DNA of 64,000 nucleotides, from contig NZ_CP032157.1 of assembly GCF_003555545.1 (NCBI RefSeq), forward strand, positions 4,096,546 to 4,160,545. The letters run 5' to 3'. Origin of the DNA: Paraflavitalea soli. Its GTDB lineage: Bacteria; Bacteroidota; Bacteroidia; Chitinophagales; Chitinophagaceae. Under the pieces are notes generated by a model. That model was not told the DNA's origin. It made no database searches and saw only the letters and a list, made by a program, of their open reading frames with translations. Below are positions 59,839 to 64,000 of the stretch, in pieces (positions within the stretch are counted from its first letter, which is position 1; each line of letters begins with the position of its first letter). Both the position numbers and the translations under genes were made by a program.

Positions 59839-61335
59839 CTAAGGATTGCGCCTGATGAGATCGAATGCAAATTGCTTTTGTGTGTCAATGCCTTTGAGTA
59901 TATTATCCAGATTATCTGGCACATCATGGTCGGGCATCAGTCCCCTCCCCTTTTTAAATGGTGGCCTTGTCATGTTATCATAATATACGAGGGGGATGCT
60001 TATTTTGATCTTGCTATGGGGCAATACCAGGCCGATAAAAGAACCACCATTACCCCCTTCATAACTACCCCCGGCTTCTTCGCCAATGAAGGTACCCAGT
60101 TGGTTGGCATGGGCAGCGGCTAAGAGTTCGGAAGTAGTGGAAGCACTGGCACCATTCATGAGGAAGTATACTTTTCCGGTGTAGTGATTGAGCTTGGGTT
60201 GCTGCAGGGAAAGGCCAGCAGCGGCGGCCGCTTTGAGTGAAAAGGTGCCATCTTTCTCCGCTATCAATTCATTAGCTGCATTTTTGATCTCTTCGGGTGA
60301 GAGATCACTGAGGCTAAGGTATTGTGAGGTATCGGTAATTGTATGTTGGCGGATATAATAGCGGGAGGGTTTATTGATAAGGTAGGTAAAGAGGATGACA
60401 CCTGCACTGTCCCACCCACCGGGATTGCTGCGCAGGTCAATGACGAGGTGGCCGATCTTCTTTTTTTGCAACTCCTTCATGGCTTTTGGCAGAAAGCTGC
60501 CAATGTCGCCAGCCGCTTTTCCTCCAAAGGTGCGAACATTAAGGACGGCAGTATTGATATCTTTTTTTATATCCAGGTCCAGGTCTTTCCGTTTCCGATC
60601 CACATACAGGCGAATGATCTCTTTATTCACAGGATTTTGGCGGAGGTTGGCCATACTGGCCTGAAAGGTGAGGGCCGGATATTTTGCCTTCCGTTCATTG
60701 CCGGAAAGGTCTTTGCAGGTCACCACAAAGCTATCGGGGCGGGCGATGAGTGTGTAATACAACATGCCGAAGGAGCCGCTATTGAGCCGCTGTTGTTTGT
60801 TGGTGGTGTTGTAACCATCGCTCCAGGAATGGTTGAATATGAATTGAACAATCTCCTTAATGGGCTGGCCATTAATGGTCAAAATCTCATAGCCGGGTTT
60901 GATGGTCGTATCCCGCGTGAGGTTGAGCGTAACATAGAGTTTGTCGTGGATACCATGTACGGTGAAGGGGAACATAGAGGTATTTTTCGTGAAATGGGAT
61001 CCCCAATCCGGACCGGGTGTAATAGCGGTATGAGCGCAACGTACGCCTGCCACAAGAGCGGAAAGCAGGCGATAATAATCGTAATAAGGTAAATCGCCGG
61101 TGAGCTGGGTATAGAAGCTATCCAGCCGTTGGTCCATAACAGGCTTTGGCGTGTAACGATACAGGCCGGGATGTACTGCTTCCATTACATGGCGCATGTA
61201 CCGGAGGTCTTCCTGCATCCCTTGTATTGAAAGTACGCGATCGGTTAAACTGTCATAGGCTGCCTTTTTTTCCTGTGCGAGGGTCAGGACAGGTACCAGG
61301 ATAAATAGCGCGAGGGCTACGAGAATAGACTTCAT
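59839..61335 (-). CDS. S41-family (C-terminal processing) peptidase, secreted
   Basis: This 498-residue protein has a signal peptide (MKSILVALALFILVPVLTLAQ), a helical segment, a PDZ-like region (IKPGYEILTINGQPI) and the S41 catalytic domain. The domain has HLVIDLRSNPGGWDSAGV and FLMNGASASTTSELLAAAH, the serine in the latter acting as nucleophile. The ATG at 61335 is used: the longer frame crosses the next gene's 3' end in another frame. It is convergent with the amidohydrolase (15 bp) and lies 85 bp downstream of the AraC-type regulator. Confidence 0.92.
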   Translation of the reverse strand: MKSILVALALFILVPVLTLAQEKKAAYDSLTDRVLSIQGMQEDLRYMRHVMEAVHPGLYRYTPKPVMDQRLDSFYTQLTGDLPYYDYYRLLSALVAGVRCAHTAITPGPDWGSHFTKNTSMFPFTVHGIHDKLYVTLNLTRDTTIKPGYEILTINGQPIKEIVQFIFNHSWSDGYNTTNKQQRLNSGSFGMLYYTLIARPDSFVVTCKDLSGNERKAKYPALTFQASMANLRQNPVNKEIIRLYVDRKRKDLDLDIKKDINTAVLNVRTFGGKAAGDIGSFLPKAMKELQKKKIGHLVIDLRSNPGGWDSAGVILFTYLINKPSRYYIRQHTITDTSQYLSLSDLSPEEIKNAANELIAEKDGTFSLKAAAAAGLSLQQPKLNHYTGKVYFLMNGASASTTSELLAAAHANQLGTFIGEEAGGSYEGGNGGSFIGLVLPHSKIKISIPLVYYDNMTRPPFKKGRGLMPDHDVPDNLDNILKGIDTQKQFAFDLIRRNP

Positions 61336-61420
61336 TCGTGGATCGTTTTTTTTACAAACCTCTTGTTTACTGCCTGAACGGGCTAAAAAACGGTCGCTCA
61401 ATTCCGGATTTGAGGGGCTT

Positions 61421-62590
61421 TTAGGGCGTTTCGGCCTGTTTTGCCTCCTGGATGAACCGGGAGGGGGTGGTGCCGGTAAGCTGTTTAAAGATGCGTTGAA
61501 AGGTGGCAGGTGAAGAAAAGCCACATTCCATGGCAATACCAGGGATGGTGAGCTGGCTGGCATCCTGCTGTAAGATCCTTCTTTTAAAGGCGGCCACGCG
61601 GTATTCATTAACAAAGGTGGAAAAGCTTTTATCGAGGTGCTGGTTCAGCACGGCGGAAACTGTTTTGGCAGGCATACCGGCCTGCTGCGCCAGGCTATTC
61701 ACGGTGAGGGAAGGATCGAGGTATAACTGCGCTGCTTCCATTAATTTTTGGAGGCGCTGGATGAATGCTTCTGCCGAGTCATCCGGCAACCGTGATGCCG
61801 GAGCAACAGTCTTATTGCTTTGCTGCACGGTAGTGATCCTGCTGTTGACCAGGTAACCTTTGAGGCCCAGCCAATAGATCAATACAGCCAGGGGTACAAA
61901 AATAGGGTACCAACCTACGGCATTGAGCAGGGGCTGACGGGTAGCCGGAATGATATATGGCACCAGGTAAAGCAACCAAATGCCCTGGAATACGAGGAAA
62001 AGGAAGAGGAACTGCTGCAACCACCGGGCTGTGTCATCTGCTATATCCAATTGTTCCGACTTGCGCTTCATTATATATTGGCGGGACAACCAGCAGTAAA
62101 TGGTAATGGAAAACCAGCGGGGAATATCGGCGTACACATTCCAGGAGTCTGCAAAACCACTGATCCAGGAGCGCTGTTGTTGAGACGCCATCCCATTAAG
62201 GAAGGCCATATCGGCCATAAAGGCCAGAGTATAAGGAATGAGGTCAATAAGGACGGGATAAAAATGAATATAGTATTTACGGGAGAAGGTGAAGGATGGG
62301 TCCATGCTTGCCTGCACATAGCACCATATCAACGGGCCGATGGGCATGATAACTACCAGGGGTAGTGCATTGGCGAGTATCGTCCAAATGGTACGGGTAT
62401 TATACCAGGTTACATCCAACAGGTAGATATTGAGACAGGCAAGGGTAATGAGGCCTATCAGGACTGCCAGTATACGGCTAGGCAGTTGGTGTCTGCGGGA
62501 GGCAAAAAGGAGACCACTGAGTATCAGGCCTTGCACGATGCCTAATAAAATGATGGTTGACCAAAAACCCGACAAGGAGATCATAAGCAT
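61421..62590 (-). CDS. AraC-family regulator with seven-helix membrane N-terminus
   Basis: This 389-residue protein has about seven membrane helices (1-250) and an AraC DNA-binding domain at the C-terminus (about 285-385; LYLDPSLTVNSLAQQAGMPAKTVSAVLNQ, FSTFVNEYRVAAFKRRIL, IPGIAMECGFSSPATFQRIFKQLTGTTPSRF). It is a one-component, membrane-bound transcription factor of a type common in Bacteroidota. The likely target is the S41 gene 85 bp downstream or the GH2 gene upstream; neither is proven. Confidence 0.93.
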   Translation of the reverse strand: MLMISLSGFWSTIILLGIVQGLILSGLLFASRRHQLPSRILAVLIGLITLACLNIYLLDVTWYNTRTIWTILANALPLVVIMPIGPLIWCYVQASMDPSFTFSRKYYIHFYPVLIDLIPYTLAFMADMAFLNGMASQQQRSWISGFADSWNVYADIPRWFSITIYCWLSRQYIMKRKSEQLDIADDTARWLQQFLFLFLVFQGIWLLYLVPYIIPATRQPLLNAVGWYPIFVPLAVLIYWLGLKGYLVNSRITTVQQSNKTVAPASRLPDDSAEAFIQRLQKLMEAAQLYLDPSLTVNSLAQQAGMPAKTVSAVLNQHLDKSFSTFVNEYRVAAFKRRILQQDASQLTIPGIAMECGFSSPATFQRIFKQLTGTTPSRFIQEAKQAETP

Positions 62591-62638
62591 TCGTTTTCAC
62601 AGATCGAAAATACCTCTTCGGCGTGACAAGGACTACCC

Positions 62639-64000
62639 CTATCTGAAATCAAACCACAATACACCCTGGTAAGGGGCATTGAGCTGCACATTCTTCTGGC
62701 TTTGCGGGCCCATGACGGAGGCTGGTTGGAACTTGGTACCAATAGCTTGTATGGCATTTAAGAACCCTATATTACCCGCCGGATAATTGACGGTGGTATT
62801 GTTGTTGTAAGCGCCTTTGGGGCTTTCCGGTTTCAACATCTGCACGAATATCTTTTTGTCGGCCGGGATCACGGTAAAAGGAAATTCATTGGTTTGCACG
62901 GTAACCCAGGATACTTCCGCATGGTTGCCTTTAAACTCTGGGTACTGCCAACCATGCTCACCTGTAATGGTATTGTTGTACGCCTTTTCCCATATACCCC
63001 ACTGTAACCCTTTCAATCTATTCTTCCAAACATGATAAGGCCCTCTGCCCAGCCATTTCATACCTTTTATTTTTTCCTCCGGATAGTTAAAAGTAATGCC
63101 CATAAAGTCGGCCTCGCCACGCTGTGAAAAGGAATACTCCAGCTTTACGAGTGAACCGGGACTGAAGGTCCAGGTGGCATTCAGCCAATTGTCCTTGCCC
63201 TTATAAGCAGCTTTTACTATATATCCACCTGATATATCGGTGTGGGAGAAAGATGACAATTGCTGGTCAAATCCCGCCAATGCCGGACCGACTGCTAAAG
63301 ACAACTCTGCACTCCCTTTAACTATTTTGGACAGGTACCCGGTGGTCTTATCAAAGTATACAGCAATACTATCCTGCTGCACGATCAATGTATTGCCTTC
63401 TTCCCTGGCTTTTATAGTGCCATTGGGTTTTAGGTCATCGGGCAGTGGTGCCATCAGCTGTTCTCCCTGGTCAATGGGCCAGCTCCAGGTAAATATTTCC
63501 TTGCCATAGGGATCTGTTGCAGTGAGGTATAATGCATCGGCCTCATTCCATGATGTGGGCAATTGCAGGTTAAGCATACCATGCTCTCCCGGCTGTACAG
63601 ACAGTTTTGCCGCAGCACCGGAATCGACGATCGTCATAGCTCCTTTTTCCTGGCGCTTTAATGTCCATTTGAACGTACACTGATCAAGGTTGGTGAACAT
63701 ATACCTGTTCTCCACAGCGATGCGACCGGTGAACAAAGGGCCGATCGTTTGCGGGCCTATGTATACGGGAGACCATATTTCTTTGATGGTATAGTAACTG
63801 CCTTCCTTCTGGTGATACGGACCTACAATTCCGTCCGGTGCATTGTTGGTATAAGTATCCAGGCTGTCGTTCTTGTCACGCCTCACTACCCCTTCATCAG
63901 CAAACACCCAGAGAAAGCCACCTGCCGCCCGGGGACTTTGGAGAATGAGGTTCCAGAAGTCGTCGAGCCCGGCGCCATGACCGCCATCGTAAAGCCCGTG
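62639..64000 (-). CDS. Glycoside hydrolase family 2 (beta-galactosidase-like), 5' end beyond window
   Basis: The C-terminal 453 residues are inside the window, and the frame stays open to base 64000 without an internal start that must be used. GGFLWVFADEG corresponds to the end of the GH2 TIM barrel (GGxIWDWxDQG in LacZ). After it come a beta-sandwich (about 60-160; IWSPVYIGPQTIGPLFTGRIAVENRY) and a LacZ small-chain-like domain (from about 205; FDKTTGYLSKIVKG, then KWLGRGPYHVWKNRLKG, a version of WxGxGPxExYxDR). The acid/base and nucleophile Glu are outside the window. It likely cleaves beta-galactosides or other plant-glycan side chains. It is the first gene of its run, with the AraC gene 48 bp downstream. 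Confidence 0.9.
   Translation of the reverse strand, partial: HGLYDGGHGAGLDDFWNLILQSPRAAGGFLWVFADEGVVRRDKNDSLDTYTNNAPDGIVGPYHQKEGSYYTIKEIWSPVYIGPQTIGPLFTGRIAVENRYMFTNLDQCTFKWTLKRQEKGAMTIVDSGAAAKLSVQPGEHGMLNLQLPTSWNEADALYLTATDPYGKEIFTWSWPIDQGEQLMAPLPDDLKPNGTIKAREEGNTLIVQQDSIAVYFDKTTGYLSKIVKGSAELSLAVGPALAGFDQQLSSFSHTDISGGYIVKAAYKGKDNWLNATWTFSPGSLVKLEYSFSQRGEADFMGITFNYPEEKIKGMKWLGRGPYHVWKNRLKGLQWGIWEKAYNNTITGEHGWQYPEFKGNHAEVSWVTVQTNEFPFTVIPADKKIFVQMLKPESPKGAYNNNTTVNYPAGNIGFLNAIQAIGTKFQPASVMGPQSQKNVQLNAPYQGVLWFDFR

Noticed and set aside
61336-61614. Longer start for the S41 peptidase (591 codons)
   Set aside because: The extension is Pro/Ser/Arg-rich, lies over the 3' end of the AraC gene, and would bury the signal peptide.

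Overview
The window looks like chromosomal DNA from a member of the Bacteroidota, most likely the Chitinophagaceae. The signs are a type IX secretion (T9SS) C-terminal sorting domain, Bacteroidota-type promoter boxes (TAnnTTTG), several Bacteroidota-rich families (DUF4954, DUF4403, DUF2911, DUF4397, LVIVD-repeat lipoprotein, LytTR/LytS pair), overlapping ECF sigma/partner gene pairs, and moderate GC. I see no rRNA, tRNA, prophage, transposase or CRISPR array. Most genes are housekeeping or general envelope genes; the interest lies in sigma-linked envelope genes and in unusual intergenic repeats.

Layout. 1-9.2 kb: the tail of ispH (+), then on the minus strand DUF4954 and glmS, an S9 peptidase, mgtE, and a small SET-domain gene (+). 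9.2-16.5 kb (minus): an ECF sigma gene overlapping a membrane-anchored outer-membrane beta-barrel gene, a DUF4403 lipoprotein, a DsbA-like protein and clpB. 16.7-21 kb: serine hydrolase, xylB, a small pore-like membrane protein, queG and a micro-ORF. 21-25 kb (minus): a four-gene run of ECF sigma, a second membrane-anchored beta-barrel protein, an LVIVD lipoprotein and a small outer-membrane protein. 25-31 kb: bioA with an in-frame repeat insertion, DUF2911, SRPBCC, ABC-2 permease, sppA and folK. 31-41.5 kb: deoxynucleoside kinase, MFS, CPA2 antiporter, YkgJ cysteine-cluster protein, tandem fatty acid hydroxylase/sterol desaturase paralogues and gcvP. 41.7-53 kb: envelope and hypothetical genes, a GT1 glycosyltransferase, a T9SS cargo protein, a LytTR protein with a pseudo-receiver, polysaccharide deacetylase, a tail-anchored J-protein, cytochrome c and an MFS exporter. 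53-64 kb: LytTR/LytS two-component pair, OmpA, a third ECF sigma with a membrane partner, an amidohydrolase-NTF2 fusion, S41 peptidase, a 7TM-AraC regulator and a partial GH2 beta-galactosidase.

Two systems stand out. First, two ECF sigma genes each overlap a gene for a protein with a short cytoplasmic segment, one inner-membrane helix, a low-complexity linker of 212 or 213 residues, and an outer-membrane beta-barrel. One polypeptide could therefore connect the cytoplasm to the outer membrane and signal to its sigma factor. Second, many gene junctions carry degenerate tandem repeats of 7-14 nt units, with a different unit at each locus. At several loci the array is followed by its own reverse complement, and one array has entered the bioA reading frame.

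Many starts were set downstream of the longest open frame because the extension was non-coding or the downstream ATG begins a signal peptide or conserved domain. Several exact TAnnTTTG boxes end only 4-7 nt before the start codon, which suggests leaderless or nearly leaderless transcripts. All functional calls come from reading motifs by eye; no database search was possible.
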